A stretch of 57,649 bases of DNA, taken from assembly GCA_020050595.1 (NCBI GenBank), contig JAGVKL010000039.1:1-57649 (forward strand), written 5' to 3'. Positions 1 through 8,644 of this stretch are shown piece after piece (the stretch's first letter is position 1; every line of letters begins with the position of its first letter). The notes beneath the pieces were generated by a model. It made no database searches, had not been told where the DNA came from, and saw nothing but the letters and a program-made list of their open reading frames with translations. The stretch comes from Legionellales bacterium (GTDB lineage: Bacteria; Pseudomonadota; Gammaproteobacteria; Legionellales; Legionellaceae). A program made the translations under genes and the position numbers.

Positions 1-13
1 ACAATTAGTTCAT

Positions 14-105
14 CTGAACCACGACCGTTAGGGAGTGGAGAAGTTAATGTTAGTTTCGCTGCTCGTTAACATTAACTTCTCCACTCCCTAACGGTCGTGG
101 TTCAG
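14..105. repeat. Perfect 39-bp palindrome, repeat family A
   Basis: Positions 14-52 and 67-105 are exact inverted complements (39 bp) around a 14-nt loop. The arm begins ctgaaccacgaccgttaggg. The same arm recurs at 57356-57453 as a near-identical palindrome and at 13789-13854 as a half arm. The outer 13 bases of the arm (gaaccacgaccgt) are also the core of the 20-bp tandem unit at 57131-57370, so palindrome and array belong to one family. No U-tract follows, so a simple terminator is unlikely. Confidence 0.9.
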
Positions 106-150
106 TAGGTGGTTCTGATAAATTGCGACTATTTGGGGGATTTAGATGCG

Positions 151-177
151 TTTACCGTGTCCATGATTGAATATAAT
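151..177 (+). promoter_or_regulatory. Candidate promoter of ppsA
   Basis: A perfect TATAAT stands at 172-177, 40 bases before the ppsA start. The best upstream hexamer is weak (tttacc at 151, spacing 15, or gtttac at 150, spacing 16). The call rests on the -10 box and on its position between the end palindrome and the gene. Confidence 0.35.
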
Positions 178-217
178 TGAAAAAAGAACCCTAATTTGAG
201 TAGAATGACTCTCATTT

Positions 218-2605
218 ATGGATTTTGGGGTAACTATGGCAGCCACAGCGCATACAGTAGATTTACAACAGCTAGGGATGAAGGATATAGAGCAAGTGGG
301 TGGGAAAAATGCTTCCCTTGGTGAAATGATTAGCCAATTGTCCAAACGTAATGTCGCGGTTCCTGGAGGATTTGCTACCACCGCTGATTCTTTTCGTGAA
401 TTTTTAGCCCAAGAGGGATTAGACAAAAAAATTTACGGTATGCTTCATGCGCTGGACATTGAAGATGTCTCTGCCTTAGCGACAACGGGTAAAAAAATTC
501 GAGAGCTGATTCTTGCTACCCCTTTTTCGGGAGCTTTTGAAGATGCTGTTCGCACGTCTTACCTTAATCTTGCAAAAACGATAGGCCATGATGATTTTAG
601 CGTGGCGGTGCGCTCATCAGCGACAGCGGAAGACTTACCTGATGCGTCTTTTGCAGGTCAACAAGAAACATTTCTCAATATCAAAGGCGTTGATAACGTT
701 TTGCTTAAAATCAAAGAAGTCTTTGCCTCTTTGTTTAATGATCGAGCCATAGCTTACCGCGTGCATCATCAATTTGCTCATGAAGACGTTGCTTTATCTG
801 CAGGTATTCAGCAAATGATTCGCAGTGATTTAGCGGTGAGCGGAGTGATGTTTACGTTAGATACGGAGTCAGGTTTTGATCAAGTAGTCCTTATCAATTC
901 ATCCTATGGGTTAGGCGAAATGGTGGTGCAAGGAGCGGTTAACCCTGATGAATTTTATATCCATAAACCAAGCTTGCGTGCGGGGTATTCGGCAGTAGTG
1001 CGCCGTAATTTAGGGACCAAGGCGATGAAGATGGTTTATTGTGATGATAAGCGGGTAAAGACGGTGGATGTTGAAGAAGCTCAATGCCGCCAATTTTCCT
1101 TAACCCTGCCTGAAGCCGAAGAGTTGGCAAAGCAAGCGCTGATTATCGAAGAACACTACGGACGCCCTATGGATATTGAGTGGGCGAAGGATGGCAAAGA
1201 GGGTAAGCTTTATATTCTCCAAGCCCGACCGGAAACGGTAAAAAGCAGGAGCAGTAAACAAATCCTTGAGCGCTATGCCCTAAAAGAAAAAGGTGTCATT
1301 TTAAGTGAGGGGCGCAGCATTGGCCAACGCATAGGCCAAGGGCCTGTAAAGGTGATTAGCGATATTAGTGAGATGCATCGTGTAGAACCTGGTGATGTTT
1401 TAGTATCGGATATGACGGATCCTGATTGGGAACCTATCATGAAGCGGGCTGCGGCAATTGTGACCAACCGAGGAGGTAGGACGTGTCATGCTGCTATTAT
1501 TGCCCGAGAATTAGGGATACCTGCGGTCGTTGGCTGTGGTGATGCAACAAAAACTATTCGTGACGGCTCGAATGTCACGGTGAGTTGTGCTGAAGGTGAT
1601 ACGGGGTATGTTTATGAGGGTATTATACCCTTTGAAGTGGTGCGGCTGGATGTTGACACAATGCCTGAGCTGCCCGTAAAAGTCATGTTGAATGTAGGCA
1701 ATCCTGAAAGGGCATTTGCTTTTCAATCCGTTCCCAATGCAGGTGTTGGGCTTGCCCGCCTTGAATTTTTAATTTCCAATACCATTGGAATTCATCCTAA
1801 AGCATTATTACAATACGATAGCTTAAGCGATGAGAAACTTAAGCAATGGATTGATGAAAAAACGGCGGCTTATGCTTCTCCAGTAGAATATTACATTGAG
1901 CGTTTACGGGAAGGGGTCGCAACGATTGCCGCTGCATTTTACCCGAAACCAGTCATCGTTCGGTTATCAGACTTTAAATCTAATGAGTACGCTAATCTTT
2001 TGGGCGGGCAAACTTATGAGCCGCATGAAGAAAATCCAATGCTAGGTTTTAGGGGGGCGTCGCGTTACGTTTCTTCTGATTTTGCTGATTGTTTCGCGCT
2101 TGAGTGCGAAGCTATCAAGCGGGTGCGAGAAGGAATGGGGCTCACCAATGTGGAAGTGATGATTCCTTTTGTTCGCACGGTCGGGGAGGCTAAACAAGTT
2201 ATTGAAGTTTTAAAGGCGCAAGGCCTTGAGCGGGGTAAGCACAATTTACGCATTATCATGATGTGTGAGCTGCCTTCCAATGCCTTGCTTGCAGATGAAT
2301 TTTTAGCCTATTTTGATGGATTTTCTATAGGTTCTAATGATTTAACGCAGTTAACCTTGGGTTTAGATAGAGACTCTGGTTTGGTGGCGGCTCAATTTGA
2401 TGAGCGGGATGGGGCAGTCAAGGCTTTATTGCATATGGCGATTGCGGCCTGCAAAAAACACAATAAATATGTGGGTATTTGCGGCCAAGGGCCTTCGGAT
2501 CATCAGGATTTTGCGGAGTGGTTAATGAAAGAAGGGATTGATAGTATTTCATTAAATCCAGATTCTGTATTGGAGACCTGTTTATTTTTGGCGAAGCACT
2601 CTTAG
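218..2605 (+). CDS. ppsA: Phosphoenolpyruvate synthase (pyruvate, water dikinase)
   Basis: PpsA converts pyruvate, ATP and water to PEP, AMP and phosphate, the entry step of gluconeogenesis from three-carbon substrates. The 795-aa length matches the family (E. coli 792). Order of domains: N-terminal ATP-grasp domain opening with [11 protein letters not shown] near residues 28-38 and [17 protein letters not shown] near 133-149; swivelling phosphohistidine domain with GGRTCHAA carrying catalytic His424; C-terminal PEP-utilising TIM barrel with [11 protein letters not shown] and GICGQGPSD carrying catalytic Cys755. All key residues are present. An in-frame ATG at 236 follows ggggt and may be the real start; the family N-terminus does not decide between them. 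Monocistronic: a repeat element and 285 bp separate it from the antiporter. No ppsR regulator lies beside it. Confidence 0.97.
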   Translation: MDFGVTMAATAHTVDLQQLGMKDIEQVGGKNASLGEMISQLSKRNVAVPGGFATTADSFREFLAQEGLDKKIYGMLHALDIEDVSALATTGKKIRELILATPFSGAFEDAVRTSYLNLAKTIGHDDFSVAVRSSATAEDLPDASFAGQQETFLNIKGVDNVLLKIKEVFASLFNDRAIAYRVHHQFAHEDVALSAGIQQMIRSDLAVSGVMFTLDTESGFDQVVLINSSYGLGEMVVQGAVNPDEFYIHKPSLRAGYSAVVRRNLGTKAMKMVYCDDKRVKTVDVEEAQCRQFSLTLPEAEELAKQALIIEEHYGRPMDIEWAKDGKEGKLYILQARPETVKSRSSKQILERYALKEKGVILSEGRSIGQRIGQGPVKVISDISEMHRVEPGDVLVSDMTDPDWEPIMKRAAAIVTNRGGRTCHAAIIARELGIPAVVGCGDATKTIRDGSNVTVSCAEGDTGYVYEGIIPFEVVRLDVDTMPELPVKVMLNVGNPERAFAFQSVPNAGVGLARLEFLISNTIGIHPKALLQYDSLSDEKLKQWIDEKTAAYASPVEYYIERLREGVATIAAAFYPKPVIVRLSDFKSNEYANLLGGQTYEPHEENPMLGFRGASRYVSSDFADCFALECEAIKRVREGMGLTNVEVMIPFVRTVGEAKQVIEVLKAQGLERGKHNLRIIMMCELPSNALLADEFLAYFDGFSIGSNDLTQLTLGLDRDSGLVAAQFDERDGAVKALLHMAIAACKKHNKYVGICGQGPSDHQDFAEWLMKEGIDSISLNPDSVLETCLFLAKHS

Positions 2606-2637
2606 ATGGGTGCGACTCTCGTATGGGAAAATTTTCC

Positions 2638-2809
2638 GTAGGTTGGGTCAAGGCCCAACCTTGAGGTATCGTCACTTTTTTTAAACCATGTAGCCTGGTT
2701 GCTTGCAACCAGGGACTTTAAGTATTGATGCACGTTATGGCGTGCTTTCCTGGTTGCAAGCAACCAGGCTACCGTTTAAAAGGTGATGACACCTCAGGGC
2801 TCAACCTAC
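2638..2809. repeat. Inverted-repeat element, family B copy 1
   Basis: This fills most of the 285-bp gap between ppsA and the antiporter. The ends are gtaggttg and caacctac, followed inward by matching ttgaggtatcgtcac and gtgatgacacctca. The middle holds a second inverted repeat, gtagcctggttgcttgcaac against its complement near 2750-2773. The same modules build the element at 18008-18117, and the inner module also occurs at 49545-49576. It reads as a small non-autonomous element that may fold as a terminator after ppsA. Confidence 0.8.
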
Positions 2810-2890
2810 TTCATTATCGATGATGAATTAGCTATTAGGTCAAGAAAATTGTAGATTGGATAGAAACGACTCTAATTTTCATGGAAGCAA

Positions 2891-4327
2891 ATGATGAAAC
2901 GCATAAATTTTTTGATTGTACTGCTTTTTCTTTGTCCCACCGTACTTTTTGCTGACACTGTTGAACATCATATCGATCCAGTAGCCCCGGTCATTTTTTG
3001 GTTAACGTTTATTTTTTTCTTTGGCGTTATGGGGCGTTATGCGGCTCTAAAATTGAATCAACCTGGGGTTTTAGGCGAATTACTCATGGGTGTTCTTCTG
3101 GGTAATATCTGTTACTTTTTCGGGGTGCAATTATTTGTTATTTTGCGCGAGGGTTCTGCTGTTTTTCATATCATGCGGGATCTCTTAACAGGCCTGCCTC
3201 TTCGAGATGCGGTAGAAGCTACCATCCCTGACCCTTTTTATGCAAAGAAAGTGATCCATGCGTTAGGTAGTTCTCAAGGTGTTGAAATTATAAAAGTGGC
3301 TTATGTGGTTGATATTTTTTCACGTTATGGCGTGATTTTTTTGTTATTCATGGTAGGTTTGGAAAGCTCAATCACGGAGCTTAAACACACTGGACGAGAA
3401 TCGTTCTTGGTGGCCATTATCGGGGTTATTGCACCTATCTTGCTTGGTTTGCTAGTCACTCATTTTATATTGTCCCAAGCGAGCTTTGCTACCGAGCTTT
3501 TTGTAGCGGCTACTTTATCAGCAACAAGTGTAGGGATTACCGCCCGCGTACTGAAAGAAATGAATAAACTGAAAACCCGCGAAGCAAGAACGATTCTTGG
3601 CGCGGCTATGATCGATGATATTTTAGGATTAGTCATTCTTGCAATAGTCAGCAGCTTAGTAATCAGCGGTGTTGTTAGTTTTTCAGTGGTGAGTCAAATT
3701 ATCCTTTTAGCGCTGGTATTTTTTGCTGGCTCTTTATGGATGGGTCCGATCGTATTGCGCAAGGCTGTAAAAATTTTTTCTTTCCTAGAACCCTGGGAAG
3801 CAAAATTGTGTATTGCTTTTTTATTTGTGATGAGCCTGTCTTGGCTGGCCACTTTAGTCCAGTTAGCCAGCATTATCGGTGCTTTCGCCGCAGGTATTAT
3901 CATTCATGATGGTTTTTTTGACACACGAGAGCGCAAAACCACCTTAGGTATTAAAGAGCTAGTTGCCCCTCTGGAAGCGCTCTTAGCCCCGCTTTTTTTT
4001 ATGCTCATTGGTATACAAGTGAAGATCGAATCTTTTTTTAATATCGAAGTATTAGTCATAGCACTCGGATTAATTATCGCAGCCATCCTTGGTAAATTAA
4101 TTAGCGGTCTTGGCGGAAACTCTAAAGATGATCGCTTTTTAATTGGCATTGGTATGTTGCCTCGAGGTGAAGTAGGATTAGTATTCGCTTCTATCGGGCG
4201 AACATTGGGAGTCATCTCTGATCAATTGTTTGCAGGTATTATTTTAATGGTCATTGTAACCACCTTTATTACGCCCTTATGGCTTAAAAAAAGATATGAA
4301 CAAAGGATGAAAGCCCGTGAAGCTTAA
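2891..4327 (+). CDS. Cation:proton antiporter, CPA2 (KefB/NhaS-like) family
   Basis: Integral membrane monovalent cation/H+ exchanger of 478 aa. A cleavable-looking signal sequence (MMKRINFLIVLLFL...FA) precedes about twelve hydrophobic segments. Family-typical stretches are LNQPGVLGELLMGVLLGN near 55-72, FLLFMVGLESS near 150, ATLSATSVGITARVLKE near 207-223 and the AAMIDDILGLVILA motif near 238-251, with the Asp pair expected for ion binding. It ends after the membrane domain: there is no C-terminal RCK/TrkA-N domain, so the K+-efflux gating of full KefB is not expected. The ion (Na+ or K+) cannot be told from sequence. ggaagc precedes the start. Its end overlaps nadC by 11 bases. Confidence 0.88.
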   Translation: MMKRINFLIVLLFLCPTVLFADTVEHHIDPVAPVIFWLTFIFFFGVMGRYAALKLNQPGVLGELLMGVLLGNICYFFGVQLFVILREGSAVFHIMRDLLTGLPLRDAVEATIPDPFYAKKVIHALGSSQGVEIIKVAYVVDIFSRYGVIFLLFMVGLESSITELKHTGRESFLVAIIGVIAPILLGLLVTHFILSQASFATELFVAATLSATSVGITARVLKEMNKLKTREARTILGAAMIDDILGLVILAIVSSLVISGVVSFSVVSQIILLALVFFAGSLWMGPIVLRKAVKIFSFLEPWEAKLCIAFLFVMSLSWLATLVQLASIIGAFAAGIIIHDGFFDTRERKTTLGIKELVAPLEALLAPLFFMLIGIQVKIESFFNIEVLVIALGLIIAAILGKLISGLGGNSKDDRFLIGIGMLPRGEVGLVFASIGRTLGVISDQLFAGIILMVIVTTFITPLWLKKRYEQRMKAREA

Positions 4328-5156
4328 GCAAGAAGATATTAGCGTAGATGTTAAAAGAGCTTTGGTGGAAGATATTGGCTCAGAAGATGTTACAGCATCA
4401 CTTTTACCTGCTGATTTAAAAGTGAAAGCTAAGATTATTTCCCGTGAGCCCATGCTCATGTGTGGTCAGGATTGGGCGGAAGCGGTTTTTCGTGAAGTGG
4501 ATCCTGCTATTGCTTTGGTGTGGTTGGTAAAAGAAGGAGCATGGCTTTCTGAGCCCTCAACCGTATGCCACATTGAGGGTCTAGCGCGCTCTATTTTGAC
4601 AGCAGAGCGCACAGCCTTAAATTTCCTACAAACCCTCTCAGGTACCGCCACTCAAACGCATTATTATGTACAAGCATTAAAAGGTTACTCTACTCGTTTA
4701 TTAGATACCCGAAAAACATTACCAGGCCTTCGGTTAGCGCAAAAATACGCGGTAGCGTGCGCAGGAGGCGGCAATCATCGTCTTGGTTTATATGATGCTT
4801 TTTTAATTAAAGAAAATCATATTAAAGCCTGTGGCTCCATTGCTAATGCTATACTTGCTGCTAAAAAACGACATAGCCATTTATTGATCGAAGTAGAGGT
4901 TGAAACGCTGGCGGAATTAGAAGAAGCATTTATTGCGAAACCCGATCGAATTATGCTAGATAATTTTACGCATGATATGCTTTTAAAAGCAGTAGCTATG
5001 AATACGCCTAAACGCTGCGAATTAGAAGTTTCAGGCGGTGTGAACTTAGAAACGATCAAGGCGATTGCGGCAACGGGTGTGGATTATATTTCGGTAGGTG
5101 CTTTAACGAAATCTGTTCAAGCTATCGATTTAAGTTTATTACTTATGACAAATTAA
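4317..5156 (+). CDS. nadC: Nicotinate-nucleotide pyrophosphorylase (carboxylating), quinolinate phosphoribosyltransferase
   Basis: NadC turns quinolinate and PRPP into nicotinate mononucleotide, the last committed step of de novo NAD synthesis. At 279 aa it has normal length. Diagnostic blocks are LTAERTALNFLQTLSGTAT near 101-119, LLDTRKTLPGLRLAQKYAV near 135-153 with the substrate-binding Arg/Lys, GGGNHRLGLYDAFLIKENH near 157-175, EVEVETLAELEEA near 198-210 and the C-terminal EVSGGVN and YISVGALTKS phosphate site. The start is GTG at 4317, with aagga ten bases upstream, inside the end of the antiporter gene. No nadA or nadB lies in the window. Confidence 0.96.
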   Translation: MKLKQEDISVDVKRALVEDIGSEDVTASLLPADLKVKAKIISREPMLMCGQDWAEAVFREVDPAIALVWLVKEGAWLSEPSTVCHIEGLARSILTAERTALNFLQTLSGTATQTHYYVQALKGYSTRLLDTRKTLPGLRLAQKYAVACAGGGNHRLGLYDAFLIKENHIKACGSIANAILAAKKRHSHLLIEVEVETLAELEEAFIAKPDRIMLDNFTHDMLLKAVAMNTPKRCELEVSGGVNLETIKAIAATGVDYISVGALTKSVQAIDLSLLLMTN

Positions 5157-5180
5157 CCACAAAGCTTCTAAAGGATTTTT

Positions 5181-6266
5181 ATGCCAAAAATTGTATTAAC
5201 TGGTGGTGGTACGGCAGGTCATGTTACTCCTAATATTGCGCTTATTGAGGCATTAAAGCAGGCAGGGTGGCAGATAGATTATGTGGGTTCTCCTGATGGT
5301 GTGGAGAAAAGCATGATCACCGCCATTTCTATTCCTTATCATGCAGTGAGTAATGGGAAATTGCGCCGCTATTTCAGCGTTAAAAATTTTTTTGACCCGT
5401 TAAAAATTTTATTGGGTATTTTCCAATCCTATCGTTTAATGCACAGATTAAAACCCGATGTGGTTTTTTCTAAAGGTGGATTTGTAGCTTTCCCAGTAGT
5501 GGTAGGCGCATGGCTCCATCGTATCCCTGTTGTAGCTCATGAATCGGATTTAACTCCGGGGCTAGCTAATCGCTTGAGCTTCCCTTTCGTTGATAAAATC
5601 TGTGTAACGTTTGCTTGTGCAAAAAAGCATTTTAAAAACCAAGGTAAAGTAGAGGTCACAGGCACGCCCATTCGCACCCAATTATTCCGGGGTAAAAAAG
5701 AAATTGGCCTTAAATTATGTCGATTCAACGAGAGTAAGCCCTGCTTGTTGGTTATCGGGGGAAGCCAAGGCGCTAATGCGATTAATCAATGTGTTCGCCA
5801 GACTTTGGATCAATTAAGCGCTTCTTTTCAGGTGATTCATTTATGTGGTAAGGGGAAAATGGATACAAGCGTAACGTGCAAAGATTATTGTCAGTTTGAG
5901 TATGCCAATGAAGAGTTAGCTGATCTCTTTGCAGCGGCTGATATAGTGGTTTCTCGTTCGGGCGCTAATTCTTTATACGAAATATTGGCTTTAGGAAAAC
6001 CCCATGTACTCATTCCCTTATCGCAAAAAGCAAGCCGAGGGGACCAAATACATAATGCTCGTTATTTTCAGGAGCAAGGTATTAGCGTAGTCATCGATGA
6101 AGAATCATTGACCCCTCAAACCTTGCTAGATGCCATTCACGAGGTGAGCGCTCATCTTGAGGATAGGGTACAGAAAATCAAAGCGTTACATATTGAATCC
6201 GCCACCACAAAAGTAATGGCCATTATTGCTGAGGCAGCCCATGTTGAATGCTCAAAACCTGCATAA
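5181..6266 (+). CDS. murG: MurG, UDP-GlcNAc:lipid I N-acetylglucosaminyltransferase (Firmicutes-like form)
   Basis: GT28-family enzyme that adds GlcNAc to lipid I to make lipid II at the inner face of the membrane. The 361-aa protein has the N-terminal loop GGGTAGHVTPN (8-18), the acceptor-side segment FSKGGFVAFPV near 95-105, HESDLTPGLANR near 119-130, the hinge GTPIRTQLF, and the UDP-GlcNAc-binding C-terminal half LVIGGSQGANAINQ near 191-204 and SRSGANSLYEIL near 257-268. The SNGKLRRYF, HESDLTPGLANR and QKASRGDQIHNA stretches resemble the clostridial/bacilli MurG type more than the gammaproteobacterial one. It also lies outside a dcw cluster, so it may be a second, transferred copy. aaagga precedes the ATG by five bases. 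Its last 26 bases overlap the M20 gene. Confidence 0.93.
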   Translation: MPKIVLTGGGTAGHVTPNIALIEALKQAGWQIDYVGSPDGVEKSMITAISIPYHAVSNGKLRRYFSVKNFFDPLKILLGIFQSYRLMHRLKPDVVFSKGGFVAFPVVVGAWLHRIPVVAHESDLTPGLANRLSFPFVDKICVTFACAKKHFKNQGKVEVTGTPIRTQLFRGKKEIGLKLCRFNESKPCLLVIGGSQGANAINQCVRQTLDQLSASFQVIHLCGKGKMDTSVTCKDYCQFEYANEELADLFAAADIVVSRSGANSLYEILALGKPHVLIPLSQKASRGDQIHNARYFQEQGISVVIDEESLTPQTLLDAIHEVSAHLEDRVQKIKALHIESATTKVMAIIAEAAHVECSKPA

Positions 6267-7656
6267 ATTCATAGCGAAAGAATGGGATGATAGTATTATT
6301 CCTAGTCTTTGTGATTACATTAAAATCCCTAATAAATCGCCACACTTTGATGCAAAGTGGCAAGAGCATGGGTATATGGATGAAGCAGCCCATCACATTG
6401 CAGCTTGGTGTAACGCTCAGCCTATAAAAGGCATGTCCTTGGAGATCTTACGTTTACCCCATCGCACGCCGTTATTGTTTATAGAAATCTCAGGCCAATC
6501 TAAAGAAACCGTTCTTTTGTATGGACATTTAGACAAGCAGCCTGAAATGGTAGGTTGGCATGAAGATTTAGACCCATGGAAGCCTGTTTTAAAAGACGGG
6601 CGTTTGTATGGCAGGGGAGCTGCCGATGATGGCTATGCGGCTTATGCATCTTTAACGGCTATTAAAGCGTTGCAGGAACAAAATTTAGCCCACGCACGTT
6701 GTGTAATCCTTATCGAAGCATGTGAAGAAAGCGGGAGTTATGATTTACCCTATTACATTGATACCCTGAAAACGCGAATTGGCGAGCCTGATTTAATTAT
6801 TTGCCTTGATTCTGGGGCTTTAAATTACGAGCAATTATGGATGACTACTTCCTTGCGGGGAAACGTGGTAGGCGAGCTATCTGTTGAGCTTTTGCAAGAA
6901 GGCATTCACTCGGGTAATGGCAGCGGCATTGTAGCGGATAGCTTTAGGGTGGCAAAGCAATTGATTAGTCGTGTTGAAGACGAAATGACTGGGAAAATAA
7001 AAATCCCTGAATTACATTGTGATATCCCTAAAAAGCGGCAGGAGGAAGCTTTACAATGTGCTAAGGCCTTGGGTGATGAAGTTTATAAAGAATTTCCTTT
7101 TTATAAAGGTGTGAAACCGGTCGTTGAAGATGAGCAGCAACTCATTTTAAATCGAACATGGCGTCCTGCATTGACCATAACGGGAGCGGATGGTTTTCCT
7201 CCCATTGCCAATGCAGGCAATGTATTGCGGCCAAAAACAGCGTTTAAATTATCAATGCGCATCCCCCCTTTGGTGTGCGCTAAAAAATCAGCGGACGTAT
7301 TGAAGAAAGTTATTACAGAAAACCCTCCCTATGGTGCCAAAGTTTCTTTCGAAGTTGACTCAAACTCCCCAGGCTGGCATTCACCTATAATGGCTCCTTG
7401 GTTGGCAAAAGCGGTGAACGATGCATCCATGACGTATTTTGCCAAGCCGGCTATTTACATGGGCGAGGGCGGGACCATCCCTTTTATGGGAATGCTTGGA
7501 GAAAAGTTTCCTAAAGCCCAATTTGTGATTACTGGCGTATTAGGACCACACTCCAATGCGCATGGTCCTAATGAATTTTTGCATATTGAAATGGGTAAAA
7601 AAGTAACTGCCTGTGTAGCGTATATTGTTGGCGAACATTTTAGAAGGGTCTGTTGA
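6241..7656 (+). CDS. M20 family zinc metallopeptidase/deacylase
   Basis: Di-zinc hydrolase of the M20/ArgE/DapE/CNDP family, 471 aa. Metal and catalytic residues are visible: LYGHLDKQ (His96 and the following Asp), GRGAADDGYAAYAS (bridging Asp), EACEESGS (catalytic Glu pair), CLDSGAL, and the C-terminal HSNAHGPNE. The dimerisation insert lies roughly between residues 200 and 340. Substrate is not predictable; dipeptidase-like members are the closest in feel. The long ORF opens at TTG 6226, but ATG 6241 has gagg six bases upstream and is preferred, overlapping murG. The last four codons (Arg-Arg-Val-Cys) and the TGA fall inside repeat element D starting at 7642, so the native C-terminus has been replaced. 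Confidence 0.87.
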   Translation: MLNAQNLHKFIAKEWDDSIIPSLCDYIKIPNKSPHFDAKWQEHGYMDEAAHHIAAWCNAQPIKGMSLEILRLPHRTPLLFIEISGQSKETVLLYGHLDKQPEMVGWHEDLDPWKPVLKDGRLYGRGAADDGYAAYASLTAIKALQEQNLAHARCVILIEACEESGSYDLPYYIDTLKTRIGEPDLIICLDSGALNYEQLWMTTSLRGNVVGELSVELLQEGIHSGNGSGIVADSFRVAKQLISRVEDEMTGKIKIPELHCDIPKKRQEEALQCAKALGDEVYKEFPFYKGVKPVVEDEQQLILNRTWRPALTITGADGFPPIANAGNVLRPKTAFKLSMRIPPLVCAKKSADVLKKVITENPPYGAKVSFEVDSNSPGWHSPIMAPWLAKAVNDASMTYFAKPAIYMGEGGTIPFMGMLGEKFPKAQFVITGVLGPHSNAHGPNEFLHIEMGKKVTACVAYIVGEHFRRVC

Positions 7657-7773
7657 CAATTGCTCTACAACCCATTTCTAGCCTACGTTCCGCGACTTGT
7701 TCGCACAATCCATGGACCACGTGGACAAGCCACGGGGTGTAGGATCGGAGATGAAATGTCAACCGACCCTTCT
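7642..7773. repeat. Inverted-repeat element, family D copy 1
   Basis: A 132-bp element with 17-bp terminal inverted repeats, agaagggtctgttgaca at 7642 and its complement with one mismatch ending at 7773. An inner inverted pair (cctacgttccgcgactt against a degraded complement) suggests a folded RNA or DNA hairpin. A second copy lies 0.6 kb away at 8353-8626. It overlaps the 3' end of the M20 peptidase gene. In the rest of this gap (7774-7962) no further gene or clear signal was seen. Confidence 0.85.
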
Positions 7774-7962
7774 AGTAAAAGTTCTTTGGCCTAATTGGAC
7801 ATTTTTTACAAGGCTATGATTCGTTCGACAACACTTTGTTTGCAAGGAGAGAATTTTTTTTACCCCCTCGACAAATTGCCTGAACCCTGAGATACTGCAC
7901 GTCCTCCCTATGGAACAAAGGGAGAAAATAATAATTAGTCCAATCAAATTACGGAGAGTGTT

Positions 7963-8277
7963 ATGAAAGCAACATGGTTAGTTGTAGTATCTTTATTCCT
8001 TTCTATGCCTATGCAGGCATCCATTGTTAATCCCCACGTGCAACCGCCGCCTTTGGAGCAAAAAGCAGGTAAAGTCAATTTAAACAAAGCAGATGTAAAG
8101 ACATTGACCCATTCTTATAAAGGTATCGGCAAAAAAAGGGCCGAGGCTATCGTTAGTTATCGTGAGAAAAATGGCAATTTTCACGCAGTAGAGGACTTAG
8201 CTCATGTTCGTGGCATAGGTAAGCAATTTGTTAAAAAACATTTAGCCGATCTCCAACAGCTATTTACCGTGGGATAA
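7963..8277 (+). CDS. Small secreted helix-hairpin-helix protein, ComEA-like
   Basis: A 104-aa protein with an N-terminal signal peptide (MKATWLVVVSLFLSMPMQAS) and a C-terminal double helix-hairpin-helix DNA-binding domain: VNLNKADVKTLTHSYKGIGK near 38-57, KRAEAIVSYREKNG near 58-71 and LAHVRGIGKQFVKKH near 79-93. This is the architecture of gammaproteobacterial ComEA, a periplasmic DNA-binding protein that helps pull in DNA during natural transformation. ggagagtg precedes the ATG. It stands alone between two family D repeat elements. A type IV pilin at 15.7 kb could belong to the same uptake machinery. Confidence 0.85.
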   Translation: MKATWLVVVSLFLSMPMQASIVNPHVQPPPLEQKAGKVNLNKADVKTLTHSYKGIGKKRAEAIVSYREKNGNFHAVEDLAHVRGIGKQFVKKHLADLQQLFTVG

Positions 8278-8285
8278 CTCCAAAC

Positions 8286-8312
8286 AGGGCTTAATCGCAG
8301 GGATTAAGCCCT
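8286..8312 (+). terminator. Stem-loop after the comEA-like gene
   Basis: agggcttaatc (8286-8296) pairs perfectly with gattaagccct (8302-8312) around a 5-base loop, nine bases after the stop codon. There is no strong U-tract, so it may terminate weakly or stabilise the mRNA 3' end. Confidence 0.6.
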
Positions 8313-8352
8313 ACCCAATTATCCATATACTCGGTATAATCCCAGATTTTTC

Positions 8353-8626
8353 TAGGGTCTGTTGACAATTGCTCTACAACCCATTAGAGCTCTTGCATAA
8401 CCTGTAGATTTAGCTTTAGTGCAAGGCACAAAGCGTTCGAGGAGCGGAGTTTACATAAAGTAAATGAGCACCGGAGAACGCTTTGTAACGCGGCAATAAA
8501 GTTAAAGATGCAGGTTATGCAAGAGCTCTATTGTTAGCCTACGTTCCGCGACTTGTTTGCGGAATCCATGGGCCCCGTGGACAACACGGGGCGTAGGATC
8601 TGAGGTGAAATGTCAACAGACCTTAG
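8353..8626. repeat. Inverted-repeat element, family D copy 2, split by a MITE
   Basis: The ends ctagggtctgttgaca (8353) and tgtcaacagaccttag (to 8626) are inverted repeats with one mismatch. The sequence from tgacaattgctctacaaccc onward matches copy 1 at 7642-7773, but copy 2 is broken at 8384/8531 by the 146-bp element E. Without the insert it would be about 128 bp. Its right end lies only 18 bases before the chosen ribF start, so any ribF-ileS-lspA promoter probably lies in or before this element. Confidence 0.85.
8385..8530. mobile_element. 146-bp MITE, family E copy 1
   Basis: The ends are tagagctcttgcataacctg and its exact complement, a 20-bp perfect terminal inverted repeat that includes a TA at each edge. 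A second copy of identical length at 29649-29794 differs at about five positions. The outer TA pair is best read as a TA target duplication, as made by IS630/Tc1-type transposases; no such transposase gene is in the window. The copy is inserted in a family D element. Confidence 0.88.
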
Positions 8627-8644
8627 TTTTTTTTAATGGTTTTC

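Noticed and set aside
7759..7947. Minus-strand ORF of 62 aa in the gap before the comEA-like gene
   Set aside because: It partly overlaps repeat D, has no ribosome site and no recognisable domain.
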